Shown: positions 40,081 to 49,274 of the stretch, one piece after another | How positions within the stretch are numbered: the first letter of the stretch is position 1 | Layout: each line of letters starts with the position of its first letter | Assembly (NCBI RefSeq): GCF_019956415.1 | Contig: NZ_JAHBDK010000042.1 | Coordinates: forward strand, 1 to 64,000 | DNA length: 64,000 bases | Direction: 5' to 3' | From: Pseudomonas sp. GL-B-19 | GTDB taxonomy: Bacteria; Pseudomonadota; Gammaproteobacteria; Pseudomonadales; Pseudomonadaceae | Translations under genes and position numbers: made by a program | Notes under the pieces: model-generated | Database searches by the model: none | What the model was told of the DNA's origin: nothing | What the model saw: only the letters and a program-made list of their open reading frames with translations

Positions 40081-42924
40081 TCAGACCTGTTCGAGCGCCT
40101 CGTTTAACGAGCGCTCCAGGTCGGCCTTATAGCGCAGGTACAGATTGCTGGAACTCTGACCGTCACCGATCAGGCCCGAGAGGTCCAGGTCGGTGATGTA
40201 GCAGCGATAACGTTCCGTTTCGCGACGCTGCTCGACGATTTCTTGCGCGACCACGCTGAACAGTTGGTCGCCATGCTCCAGCTCTGAAAACTCTCGCTGA
40301 TTGCAATACAACGTTACCTGCACCTTGCCCGGTGCGGCTTTGCCGATGATCGCCTGCACGTCGTAGAACGGCTTGTTGACTGGCGTTTGCGGCGCTGGCC
40401 GCACTTCAACCCGGCGCGCCCGCCCGGGGCCGGACGGCAGCAGTTGGTAATACAGCGTGTCCAGGCTCAAGGGCTGCGCGGCGTCCATCGGCAACAAGGC
40501 ATCGCGCCGATATTGGATCGATTGCAGGAAACGTTGCAGCGGCACCAACAGACTTTGTTCGTCGTGATAGGGCAAGCGTTGTTGCCACAGCGCATTGAAT
40601 TCATCCAGAACGTAGAGGTCGGCCTGATCCTCGTTGATTCTGTAGAACACCTGAATGCACTCGGGCTGACCCATCGGCAGGATCAGCGCGAGGTCGTGGT
40701 CTTCCAGCGCCATCGGGTCCAGGTGCAGCGGGCTGTACTCTGCCAGTTCCTCCCCCAGGTAATCGATCAGCGCCGGCAAGGTGGCGATGGCGACGTGATG
40801 AACCTGGCCTGGCACCAACTCCAGCACGTGATAGTGCTGTTGGACCTGTATCAGGTAACGGTGATTGAGGTTGCTCAGCAGCAGGTTCTGCGCGGTGTCG
40901 ATCACCTCTTCAACCCGTCGGGCAATGAACTGCGCACGGTTATGGCAGAAACAGCGAACCCGTAGTTTGGGCTGCTGTGGTCTGCTCGGCAGATTGTTGA
41001 GATAAGCGCTCAGGCAGTCGAGCAATGCGTGAGGGCCGTCGTAGCGGCTGACCAGCACTTCGTTCCAGCTGTTGAGCGTGACCTGGTCCAGTGTCAGCAC
41101 CAGGTTCTCGCGGACCCCGGCATAGCTCAGGGAGTCGGTGCGCTCGGTGGTCATCAGGATGTTCAAGTCGCGATGGTGCTTGAGCGGATCGACGCCAACG
41201 TTCACCAGAATCAGCACCTCGCTCGGTACGCTGGCGCGCAGCAAAGGCTCCTCTGCGACGGTAGGCAGGGGTAGCGCGATGCTCTGTTGCAGGCTGCCGA
41301 GGAGGTTGAACAGTTCGAACTCGCTCAGGTCGCTGGTTCCGGGGTGCAGGGCGAGCCGCGTGCTGCTGTCGATCACGCCATTGCGGTGGCACCAGGTCAG
41401 GAGTTCCAGTAGTTGGCGGCTGCGCTTGATCGGCGCGAAATGCTCCCACTCCTGAGCAGTCAGGCTGCCGTTGTACAAACCCCATTGGGTTTGCCCCGGC
41501 TCTTTCTTGTTGGGTGCCTGCACCAGCGTCAGCGTGTCTTCGGCCAGGTCCGGGGCGATGCCCGGGTTGATGAATTCGACCTTGTCGGCCTTGCGCTCAA
41601 AAGCCGCATACAGCCGGCGACCCAACACGTTGAGGTCGCGCTTGTTGATCAGGCTGGCGGTGCGTTCAGTGCGGGCGAACTGGGTCAGGAAGCGGTAGCT
41701 GTAATTCAGTTCGTTGACCAGCGCGCGGCGTTCGGCGCTGACCTGGCGCACTTTCCATTGGCTGCGGCTATCGAGCAGCGCCAGTTGCCGTTGATCCCAG
41801 CCCCATTCCTGAGCCAGCCGCTCAAGCAATGAGCGTTGCCAACTTTGAGTGCGGCTGTTGCCGGTGAGTTTGCGATTGACCTTCAAGTACAGCGCGCGGC
41901 GCACCAATTCCAGCCGTTCCGGTTCGCCCCGAGTCATGAGGTATTCCTCGATGCGCCGGTAGACCACGATGTAAGGGTCCAGCTCGTCGAGGTCCAGTTG
42001 ATTGGCGAATACGGCTTGCTTGAAACGCAGGCTCAGGCAATGAACCTTCGGGTGTTCGCTGGCGTAGACCTCGGTCAGCAGCAGTTTGAGCACCGACTTG
42101 TAGGGCGACTCGATGCCCTTGAACAACTGCCAGAGCCCGGCGCCGATGAATTCGCCGGGAGGAATGTAGGCCAGATGCCCCAGGTCCAGGCTTTCATCGG
42201 CACGAATGAAGCGTTTGGACAGGAGCGTGTGGGTATATCGGTCGTAGGCTGATTCTTCGTAGACCGGCACTAGCCACCAGATGGGTGTGCGGCCCGCCAG
42301 CCAGATGGCGGTGCGGTAGAACTCGTCCAGCAGCAAGTAGTGCTGGGTGGTGCCGCAGTCTTCGGAACTCAACCGGGAGTCACGCTCGCCAAGAACGAAG
42401 CGCGTTGGGTCGATCAGGAAGAAATGCGCCTCGGCACCCTGGCTGGCGGCCCAGATCTCCAGTAGCTGGCACTTTTTACGCAGCTCGGCGAGTTCGCTTT
42501 CGCTGAGGTCCGGCGCATGACAGACCCAAACGTCCATGTCGCTTTGATCGGCTTGAGCCAGCGTGCCAAGGCTACCCATCAGGAACAGGCCGTGGATCGG
42601 TCGCGGCGGATTGCTGCCGTGGCGCGGTTTGTAAGAGAACGAGCGGGTCAGGCGTTGCGCTTCAGCGAGGGCATTGGCATCCGGCTCGAAGTTCGACAGC
42701 CCGGCCGGCGTGCTGCCGGAAACATACCCCGGCAATAACGGATGATTAACGTGGAAAAACAGCGGTAGCAGTGTCAGCACCGTTTGCTGGCGGGTCGACA
42801 ACCCTTCCATGGCCCGGGCCATGCGACCTTCATTAAGCTTTAGAAAGCGTGCACGCAGTTGGCTGAGAACCTTGCGGTCGATTCCCTCGTCCAGATCAGG
42901 GCGGATTTCATGGGTGCGGGTCAT
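40081..42924 (-). CDS. cyaA: Class I adenylate cyclase CyaA
   Basis: The 947-residue protein begins with a short helical region. The N-terminal catalytic domain has the nucleotidyltransferase-type motif FLMGSLGTLAQADQSDMDVW near residue 115-135, whose Asp pair binds metal. The long C-terminal regulatory domain is the class I type. The length is close to Pseudomonas CyaA (~940-950). It makes cAMP for Vfr/Crp signalling. It reads towards rnk and is followed on its 5' side by a 192-base gap holding its promoter. Confidence 0.96.
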   Translation of the reverse strand: MTRTHEIRPDLDEGIDRKVLSQLRARFLKLNEGRMARAMEGLSTRQQTVLTLLPLFFHVNHPLLPGYVSGSTPAGLSNFEPDANALAEAQRLTRSFSYKPRHGSNPPRPIHGLFLMGSLGTLAQADQSDMDVWVCHAPDLSESELAELRKKCQLLEIWAASQGAEAHFFLIDPTRFVLGERDSRLSSEDCGTTQHYLLLDEFYRTAIWLAGRTPIWWLVPVYEESAYDRYTHTLLSKRFIRADESLDLGHLAYIPPGEFIGAGLWQLFKGIESPYKSVLKLLLTEVYASEHPKVHCLSLRFKQAVFANQLDLDELDPYIVVYRRIEEYLMTRGEPERLELVRRALYLKVNRKLTGNSRTQSWQRSLLERLAQEWGWDQRQLALLDSRSQWKVRQVSAERRALVNELNYSYRFLTQFARTERTASLINKRDLNVLGRRLYAAFERKADKVEFINPGIAPDLAEDTLTLVQAPNKKEPGQTQWGLYNGSLTAQEWEHFAPIKRSRQLLELLTWCHRNGVIDSSTRLALHPGTSDLSEFELFNLLGSLQQSIALPLPTVAEEPLLRASVPSEVLILVNVGVDPLKHHRDLNILMTTERTDSLSYAGVRENLVLTLDQVTLNSWNEVLVSRYDGPHALLDCLSAYLNNLPSRPQQPKLRVRCFCHNRAQFIARRVEEVIDTAQNLLLSNLNHRYLIQVQQHYHVLELVPGQVHHVAIATLPALIDYLGEELAEYSPLHLDPMALEDHDLALILPMGQPECIQVFYRINEDQADLYVLDEFNALWQQRLPYHDEQSLLVPLQRFLQSIQYRRDALLPMDAAQPLSLDTLYYQLLPSGPGRARRVEVRPAPQTPVNKPFYDVQAIIGKAAPGKVQVTLYCNQREFSELEHGDQLFSVVAQEIVEQRRETERYRCYITDLDLSGLIGDGQSSSNLYLRYKADLERSLNEALEQV

Positions 42925-43116
42925 GTCAGCTCAAACCGGCTCGCGAGGCTCGGAAGTGGGGTCGGCAGATGAGGGGCAGTTTAGCGCCTCGGGCCTGGCA
43001 CTTTTAAGCTGAATTTGGATTTTGACGTCAGATTTATATCGAGGGTCGACGGCGGGTCACCGGGTTTGCCCGCGGAAATCCCGTCGCTGGGGTTTCCGTG
43101 GGCGATGCGGTGAACT

Positions 43117-43362
43117 TCAGGCAGTTTCTTCGACGCTCAGGATGGTCAGCACTGTTTGCACATTTTGCGCGGCGTCACGCCCCAGGCTGGTCAGATAACC
43201 GCCATCGGGCTGGTCGATCAGGTCTTTTTCGAAAAGGCGTTTGGCAGCGGCGATGTGTTTCGGGGCAGCGGTCTGATGAATTTTCAAACCTTCCTGGGAA
43301 CTGTCCAGGTTGAAGAGTGCGAGGACTTCCAGTTCGGCAACCAACTCAGGGGTAAGCGACAT
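43117..43362 (-). CDS. TIGR02647 family small conserved protein
   Basis: The 81-residue protein starts MSLTPELVAELEVLALFNLD and has AAPKHIAAAKRLFEKDLIDQ and PDGGYLTSLGRDAA, the pattern of the small gammaproteobacterial family TIGR02647. It is mostly helical with a small wing-like end. No function is known to me. Confidence 0.8.
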   Translation of the reverse strand: MSLTPELVAELEVLALFNLDSSQEGLKIHQTAAPKHIAAAKRLFEKDLIDQPDGGYLTSLGRDAAQNVQTVLTILSVEETA

Positions 43363-43497
43363 AAGGACTCCAGACTTTCTAGGAATTGGACGACAGCGCC
43401 TCTAAGGTGAGCCCACTTGTGCGGCATGTCCAGTGCCTGCATCAGGGTTTTTTCACCTCGGGAAGCATTCCCCGGCAGTGGTGCGGCAGCGGGGTGC

Positions 43498-43587
43498 TGT
43501 AGGAGCAAGGCTTGCCCGCGATTGTCGCACCGCGATCTGTCAGATGAATCGTGTCATCGTTCATCGTAGGCAAGCCTTGCTCCTGCC
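43498..43587. repeat. REPIN between two small genes
   Basis: The inverted pair TGTAGGAGCAAGGCTTGCCC and AGGCAAGCCTTGCTCC forms a REP doublet of the AAGGCTTG variant, just after the 43598-43894 gene. Confidence 0.8.
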
Positions 43588-43597
43588 GGCTTCTGGC

Positions 43598-43894
43598 TTA
43601 CTTCTTTTCCGGTGGCAATTCCGGCAGCGCACGCAGCGCAGTTTCGTACCATTCAGTATTGAACGCGCGGTCTTCTTCGAGGATCGCGTCGATTTCTACC
43701 GCTAAAACGTGGGCCATCAGGTTGAGGATTTCCTCGCGCTCGTAACCGACCAGCGTCAGCTTGTTGAAAGTTGCCTTGGCCGCAGGCGGATTGTCGCTTT
43801 CGATCTGGTTTTCGATGGCTTCGATCAGGGTGTTTTCGGCGAACTCTTCTTCGTCGATTTCGTCGTTGTTGATGCCGGGGGTTGGCTCGCTCAT
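43598..43894 (-). CDS. Conserved acidic helical protein, unknown function
   Basis: The 98-residue protein starts MSEPTPGINNDEIDEEEFAE with an acidic leader, then a helical region (IEAIENQIESDNPPAAKATF, VGYEREEILNLMAHVLAVEI). The ATG at 43894 has GGAG seven bases before it. The codon pattern and the conserved place near argH/GST suggest a real Pseudomonas gene, but I do not recognise a family. Confidence 0.75.
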   Translation of the reverse strand: MSEPTPGINNDEIDEEEFAENTLIEAIENQIESDNPPAAKATFNKLTLVGYEREEILNLMAHVLAVEIDAILEEDRAFNTEWYETALRALPELPPEKK

Positions 43895-44018
43895 GGCAGG
43901 CTCCTCAAGTTAAGGCGGCCAGTTTACCTGCATTCAGCGCTGTGATGCTGCTGGCAAGAATCGCCCGGGCGTTCTATAAAACAGGACTGCCAACCCCGCA
44001 CGGCCTGGAGGCTATGTG

Positions 44019-44678
44019 ATGCTCAAGCTTTATGGATTTTGCGTCAGCAACTACTACAACATGGTGAAACTGGCACTGCTGGAGAAGGGGCTGTCGTTCG
44101 AAGAGGTGCCGTTTTATGGCGGCACCACCCCGCAAGCACTGGCCGTCAGCCCGCGCGGCAAGGTGCCAGTGCTGCACACCGAGCAAGGTTTCATCAACGA
44201 AACCGCGGTGATTCTTGAATACATCGAACAAAGCCAGCAAGGCACGCCGCTGTTGCCGAGCGATCATTTCGAGCGTGCCCAGGTGCTGGCGCTGGCCAAG
44301 GAAATCGAGCTGTACATCGAGTTACCGGGACGCATGTGCTACGGCGAGGCGTTTTTTGGCATGCAGGTGCCGGAGGCGATCAAGGAAAGGACCCAAACCG
44401 AGTTGCTGCTGGGGTTTGCCTCGTTGGCCCGGCACGGCAAGTTCGCCCCTTATGTGGCGGGCGACAGCCTGAGCATTGCCGACGTTTATTTCCTATATAG
44501 CGTGCCGTTGGCGTGTGCGGTGGGGCAGAAACTGTTTGGCCTGGATTTGTTGGCCGAGATGCCAGCGGCCAAGGCGCTGTTGGAGCGTCTGGGAGAGAAT
44601 CCGAATGTGCAGCGGATTGCGGCGGACAAGGAAGCGGCGATGCCAGCGTTTATGGCGATGATCGCGTCCAAAAAGTAG
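44019..44678 (+). CDS. Glutathione S-transferase family protein
   Basis: The 219-residue protein starts at the ATG with GGAGG 7 bases upstream (reading MLKLYGFCVSNYYNMVKLAL). The N-terminal thioredoxin-like domain includes the SPRGKVPVLHTEQGFINETA stretch (Val-Pro and Glu-Thr/Ser of the GSH site), and the all-helical C-terminal domain is present (LSIADVYFLYSVPLACAV). It is a cytosolic GST of unknown substrate. It is monocistronic, and its 3' side has a REPIN before the argH stop. Confidence 0.92.
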   Translation: MLKLYGFCVSNYYNMVKLALLEKGLSFEEVPFYGGTTPQALAVSPRGKVPVLHTEQGFINETAVILEYIEQSQQGTPLLPSDHFERAQVLALAKEIELYIELPGRMCYGEAFFGMQVPEAIKERTQTELLLGFASLARHGKFAPYVAGDSLSIADVYFLYSVPLACAVGQKLFGLDLLAEMPAAKALLERLGENPNVQRIAADKEAAMPAFMAMIASKK

Positions 44679-44705
44679 GTTTTATAGTGTTCTGAAGTCA
44701 GTCAT

Positions 44706-44811
44706 CGTCGGAACGCCGCCCGGAGCCGGCTTGCTCCCACATTAGATCTCCAGTGAGCACAGATTTTGTGAACACCAAAGATCCCCTGTGGGAGCGAGCC
44801 TGCTCGCGAAG
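44706..44811. repeat. REPIN between GST and argH
   Basis: The inverted pair GGAGCCGGCTTGCTCCCACA and GTGGGAGCGAGCCTGCTCGC has the spacer start ATTAGATCTCCAG. It fills the gap between convergent genes. Confidence 0.85.
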
Positions 44812-44814
44812 CTT

Positions 44815-46209
44815 TTAGCGGCTGGCGAGCAAAGCCTGGCCGCGAACCACTGCCAGCTTGACCTGTGCCGGCGCAGTGCCGCCGATATGGTTGCGCGCAT
44901 TGACCGAACCTTCCAGGGTCAGCACGGCAAACACGTCCTGATCAATCTGGTCGCTGAATTTGCGCAGCTCTTCCAGGCTCATTTCCGCCAGATCTTTACC
45001 ACTTTCCACACCGTACTTCACGGCATGACCAACGATTTCGTGGCAGTCACGAAACGGCAGGCCACGGCGCACCAGGTAGTCGGCCAGGTCGGTGGCGGTG
45101 GAGAACCCGCGTAGCGCTGCTTCACGCATCATCGCGTGCTTGGGTTTGATCGCCGGGATCATGTCGGCAAAGGCCCGCAACGAGTCGCGCAAGGTATCAG
45201 CGGCGTCGAACAGCGGCTCTTTGTCTTCCTGGTTGTCCTTGTTGTAGGCCAGCGGCTGACCCTTCATCAAGGTCAGCAAGCCCATCAGCGCGCCGAAGAC
45301 ACGGCCGGACTTGCCGCGAACCAGTTCTGGCACGTCGGGGTTTTTCTTTTGCGGCATGATCGAGCTGCCGGTGCAGAAACGGTCTGGCAGATCGATGAAC
45401 TGGAACTGCGCGCTGGTCCACAGCACCAGTTCTTCGGAGAAGCGCGACAGGTGCATCATCGCGATGCTTGCCGCCGAGCAGAACTCGATGGCGAAGTCAC
45501 GATCGGACACGTTGTCCAGCGAGTTGCCGCCGACGGCGTCGAAGCCCAGCAGCTGCGCGGTGTATTCGCGGTCGATCGGGTAGGTGGTACCGGCGAGCGC
45601 GGCGCTGCCCAATGGCATGCGGTTGGTGCGCTTGCGGCAGTCGACCAGACGCTCGTAGTCGCGGCTGAGCATTTCGAACCAGGCCAGCATGTGGTGCCCG
45701 AAGGTCACGGGCTGCGCGGTTTGCAGGTGGGTGAAACCGGGCATGATGCTACCGGCTTCGCGCTCGGCCTGCTCCAGCAAGCCTTTTTGCAGGCGGGTAA
45801 TTTCGCCCAGGATCAGGTCGATCTCGTCACGCAGCCACAGGCGAATGTCGGTGGCAACCTGATCGTTACGACTGCGGCCGGTGTGCAGCTTCTTACCGGT
45901 GACGCCGATGCGATCGGTCAGGCGCGCCTCGATGTTCATGTGCACGTCTTCGAGGTCGATGCGCCAGTCGAATTGACCGGCCTCGATTTCACCCTGGATG
46001 GTGTTCAGGCCATCGATGATGCTGTCGCGCTCGGCATCGGTCAGCACGCCGACCTTGGCCAGCATGCTGGCGTGGGCGATCGAGCCCATGATGTCGTGGC
46101 GATACAGGCGCTGGTCGAAAGTGACGGAGGCGGTGAAGCGGGCGACGAAGGCGTCGACGGGTTCACTGAAGCGGCCGCCCCAGGACTGATTGGTCTTGTC
46201 AGTGCTCAT
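44815..46209 (-). CDS. argH: Argininosuccinate lyase
   Basis: The 464-residue protein has the fumarase/aspartase superfamily signature GSSIMPQKKNPDVPELVRG near residue 282, plus HTGRSRNDQVATDIRLW and the FTHLQTAQPVTFGHH region. It splits argininosuccinate to arginine and fumarate. It is divergent from algR, as in other Pseudomonas. Confidence 0.97.
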   Translation of the reverse strand: MSTDKTNQSWGGRFSEPVDAFVARFTASVTFDQRLYRHDIMGSIAHASMLAKVGVLTDAERDSIIDGLNTIQGEIEAGQFDWRIDLEDVHMNIEARLTDRIGVTGKKLHTGRSRNDQVATDIRLWLRDEIDLILGEITRLQKGLLEQAEREAGSIMPGFTHLQTAQPVTFGHHMLAWFEMLSRDYERLVDCRKRTNRMPLGSAALAGTTYPIDREYTAQLLGFDAVGGNSLDNVSDRDFAIEFCSAASIAMMHLSRFSEELVLWTSAQFQFIDLPDRFCTGSSIMPQKKNPDVPELVRGKSGRVFGALMGLLTLMKGQPLAYNKDNQEDKEPLFDAADTLRDSLRAFADMIPAIKPKHAMMREAALRGFSTATDLADYLVRRGLPFRDCHEIVGHAVKYGVESGKDLAEMSLEELRKFSDQIDQDVFAVLTLEGSVNARNHIGGTAPAQVKLAVVRGQALLASR

Positions 46210-46668
46210 GAATTCGCTCGTATCGGCTGGAGAAAAGTGACGTTGAAAGCTGTCGCGGATAATAACAGGGTTGCCAATCCTGTCGCTGACACTGGTCGAT
46301 ACGTTTTTTTCTTATACCTCGGTCCATACTCAAGGTAAGTCTTTGCGAAATTGCGCAACGATATTTGTCAATTGAGCAATATCGTCCCGGCAACCGTCTA
46401 CAGTTGGACAGTAGTATCCGCGCACTTCTTGGTGCAACAACCGACTATAAGAAGAGGGGGTGTTCATATTGTGTATCGGCAAACCCTACGGCGATCCCTC
46501 GCTAACGCGGGCCAGAGCCTCCGATCACGCGGCAGTTGAAAATTTAGCCGCCGATTACGCGGCACTTTTTGGCCCTCGCGCTAGTCTTAGCGTGGATCGC
46601 GGTGACGGACGTCACTTCACCTGTCTACGCTATCCTTGTGCGAGACTCACGCAGGAATCCAGCGCAAT
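46210..46668. other. argH-algR intergenic region, no fimS/algZ
   Basis: This 459-base region has no convincing gene. An AT-richer half (46230-46450) should hold the argH promoter. The second half has three ACGCGG-containing units (46505-46510, 46527-46532, 46557-46562), two of them in a 14-base near-repeat 30 bases apart (CCGATCACGCGGCA and CCGATTACGCGGCA). A full fimS/algZ gene, which precedes algR in P. aeruginosa, would not fit here. Confidence 0.6.
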
Positions 46669-47415
46669 ATGAATGTCCTGATCGTTGATGACGAACCCTT
46701 GGCCCGCGAGCGCCTGAGCCGAATGGTCGGCGAACTCGAGGGATACAGTGTCCTGGAGCCCAGCGCCACGAACGGCGAAGAGGCGTTGGCTCTTATCGAC
46801 AGTCACAAGCCGGATATCGTGCTGCTCGATATCCGCATGCCAGGCCTCGATGGCCTGCAAGTGGCTGCGCGGTTGTGTGAACGCGAAACTCCGCCCGCGG
46901 TGGTGTTTTGTGCAGGACCCGATGAATTTGCCGTGGAAGCCTTACAGGCCAGCGCCGTAGGCTATGTGGTGAAACCAGTGCGTACTGAACATCTTCACGA
47001 AGCATTAAAGAAAGCCGAGCGACCCAACCGTATCCAGCTCGCTGCCCTGACACGCCCCGCCGCCGAAAGTGGCAGCGGTCCCCGTAGCCACATTAGCGCG
47101 CGAACCCGCAAGGGGATCGAGCTGATCCCGTTGGATCAGGTGGTGTACTTCATTGCCGATCACAAATACGTGACCTTGCGCCACGAAGGCGGCGAAGTGT
47201 TGCTGGATGAGCCGCTGAAGGCCCTTGAGGATGAGTTTGGCGACCGATTCGTGCGTATCCACCGCAACGCTCTGGTCGCCCGCGAGCGCATCGAACGCCT
47301 GCAGCGCACGCCTCTGGGGCATTTCCAGCTGTTCCTTAAAGGCTTGAACGGTGACGCATTGATCGTCAGCCGGCGGCATGTGGCCGGCGTGCGCAAGATG
47401 ATGCAGCAGCTTTAA
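46669..47415 (+). CDS. algR: AlgR response regulator (LytTR type)
   Basis: The 248-residue protein has a receiver domain with the acidic pair D7/D8 and the phosphorylated Asp54 (DIVLLDIRMPG). A linker follows, then a LytTR DNA-binding domain (KGIELIPLDQVVYFIADHKY, RFVRIHRNALVARERIERL). The length equals P. aeruginosa AlgR, which controls alginate, twitching and other virulence traits. The start is the ATG of MNVLIVDDEP. Its usual sensor gene is not adjacent, so it may be phosphorylated by a distant kinase or act without phosphorylation (inference). Confidence 0.95.
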   Translation: MNVLIVDDEPLARERLSRMVGELEGYSVLEPSATNGEEALALIDSHKPDIVLLDIRMPGLDGLQVAARLCERETPPAVVFCAGPDEFAVEALQASAVGYVVKPVRTEHLHEALKKAERPNRIQLAALTRPAAESGSGPRSHISARTRKGIELIPLDQVVYFIADHKYVTLRHEGGEVLLDEPLKALEDEFGDRFVRIHRNALVARERIERLQRTPLGHFQLFLKGLNGDALIVSRRHVAGVRKMMQQL

Positions 47416-47552
47416 ACCGCCATTTACCGGCGAATTTTACACCCGCTTGCAGGACGTCAAGGCCAGGGAGGCCACGCAGTTTCTGATACAAGTCAAAGTG
47501 GATTTGGCTGAGCTGTTATTATCCGCCGTATCTATTCAGTACGGATTGATCC

Positions 47553-48494
47553 ATGTCCACTCGCGAAATCCGCATCGCCACCCGCAAAAGTGCCCTGGCC
47601 CTATGGCAGGCCGAGCACGTCAAAGCCCGTCTGGAAGAGGCCCATCCCGGTCTGCTCGTGACGTTGGTACCCATGGTCAGTCGCGGCGACAAGCTGCTGG
47701 ACTCGCCACTGTCGAAAATCGGCGGCAAGGGCCTGTTCGTCAAAGAACTGGAAACCGCGCTGCTGGACAACGAAGCCGACATCGCTGTGCACTCCATGAA
47801 AGATGTGCCGATGGACTTCCCCGAAAACCTCGGCCTGTTTTGCATCTGCGAGCGTGAAGACCCGCGCGATGCTTTCGTCTCCAACACCTACGCCAGCCTG
47901 GACGAATTGCCAAAGGGCAGCATCGTCGGTACCTCCAGCCTGCGTCGTCAGGCACAGTTGCTGACCCACCGTCCGGATCTGGAAATCCGTTTCCTGCGTG
48001 GCAACGTCAATACGCGCCTGGCCAAGCTCGATGCCGGTGAATACGACGCCATCATCCTCGCCGCCGCTGGCCTGATTCGCCTGGGCTTCGAAGACCGCAT
48101 TACGTCGGCGATCAGCGTTGACGACAGCTTGCCGGCCGGTGGCCAGGGCGCAGTCGGTATCGAATGCCGCACGGCGGACAGCGAAATTCATGCCTTGTTG
48201 GCGCCGTTGCATCATCAGGACACCGCCACTCGCGTGACCGCCGAACGTGCGCTTAACAAACATTTGAATGGCGGTTGCCAGGTGCCGATCGCCTGCTATG
48301 CCGTGCTGGAAGGCGACCAGATCTGGTTGCGTGGTCTGGTCGGTGACCCAAGTGGCGGTCTGTTGCTCAGTGCCGAGGCCCGCGCGCCACGCGCCGACGC
48401 CGAATCCTTGGGCATACAAGTGGCCGAAGACCTTTTGAGCCAGGGCGCTGACGATATTCTGAAAGCGGTTTATGGCGAGGCAGGTCACGAGTGA
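47553..48494 (+). CDS. hemC: Hydroxymethylbilane synthase
   Basis: The 313-residue protein starts MSTREIRIATRKSALALWQ and has KGLFVKELETALL, HSMKDVPMDFP and the cofactor-binding Cys in LNGGCQVPIACYA near 241. It polymerises porphobilinogen to hydroxymethylbilane. It begins the hemCDXY run, with the stop overlapping hemD (GTGA). Confidence 0.97.
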   Translation: MSTREIRIATRKSALALWQAEHVKARLEEAHPGLLVTLVPMVSRGDKLLDSPLSKIGGKGLFVKELETALLDNEADIAVHSMKDVPMDFPENLGLFCICEREDPRDAFVSNTYASLDELPKGSIVGTSSLRRQAQLLTHRPDLEIRFLRGNVNTRLAKLDAGEYDAIILAAAGLIRLGFEDRITSAISVDDSLPAGGQGAVGIECRTADSEIHALLAPLHHQDTATRVTAERALNKHLNGGCQVPIACYAVLEGDQIWLRGLVGDPSGGLLLSAEARAPRADAESLGIQVAEDLLSQGADDILKAVYGEAGHE

Positions 48495-49258
48495 CGGGTT
48501 GGCGCTTGCTGCTGACGCGCCCTGCGGATGAGTCCGCGGCACTGAGCGATATTCTTGCGCAAGCGGGGATATTCAGCAGTTGCTTGCCGCTTTTGGAAAT
48601 CGAGCCGATTCCAGTCTCTGACACAATGTGCGCGGCGATTCAGAGGCTGGATCGTTTTTGCGCGGTGATCGTGGTCAGTAAACCCGCGGCCAGAATCGGC
48701 GTCGAACTGGTCAGCCAGTATTGGCCGAATCCCCCTGCGCTGAAGTGGTTCAGTGTAGGCGCCGCCACCGCGCAAATCCTTGAAGACGGCGGGCTGGACG
48801 TGATCTGTCCAGCCGAAGGTGATGACAGCGAAGCATTGCTTGAGCTTGCGCAGTTGCGCGAGGCTATCATCCGGCCCGATCCGCGAGTGTTGATCATGCG
48901 CGGGGAGGGCGGGCGCGAACTCCTGGCTGAGCGTTTGCGCGAGCTTGGTGCTAGTGTCGAGTATCTGGAGTTGTACCGCCGCGGCCTGCCTCACTACCCG
49001 CTGGCGGCACTGCCTGACCGGATCGAAGCGGAACGCTTGAACGCGCTGGTGGTCAGCAGTGGGCAAGGTTTTGAGTATCTGCATCAACTGGCCGGCGCTG
49101 CCTGGCCACAATTGGCGCGGTTGCCGTTGTTTGTTCCAAGCCCCAGGGTCGCCGAGCTGGCACGTGCTGCCGGGGCCCAAACAGTTGTGGATTGTCGTGG
49201 CGCCAGCGCCGCGGCATTGCTGACGGCGTTGCGGGAGCATCCCGAACCCGTTCTCTAA
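48491..49258 (+). CDS. hemD: Uroporphyrinogen-III synthase
   Basis: The 255-residue protein starts at the GTG overlapping the hemC stop. It begins TGWRLLLTRPADESAAL, and the two-domain fold motifs are KWFSVGAATAQILEDGG and RVLIMRGEGGRELLAERL. HemD proteins vary widely in sequence, so the call rests on these motifs and on position. It closes the tetrapyrrole ring. Confidence 0.94.
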   Translation: MTGWRLLLTRPADESAALSDILAQAGIFSSCLPLLEIEPIPVSDTMCAAIQRLDRFCAVIVVSKPAARIGVELVSQYWPNPPALKWFSVGAATAQILEDGGLDVICPAEGDDSEALLELAQLREAIIRPDPRVLIMRGEGGRELLAERLRELGASVEYLELYRRGLPHYPLAALPDRIEAERLNALVVSSGQGFEYLHQLAGAAWPQLARLPLFVPSPRVAELARAAGAQTVVDCRGASAAALLTALREHPEPVL

Positions 49259-49274
49259 CGCAAAGGATGGATAC

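Noticed and set aside
46460..46672. Short plus-strand frame before algR as a fimS remnant
   Set aside because: The 70-codon frame has no histidine kinase motif (no H-box or ATP-binding G-box), so it is not a trace of the sensor gene.
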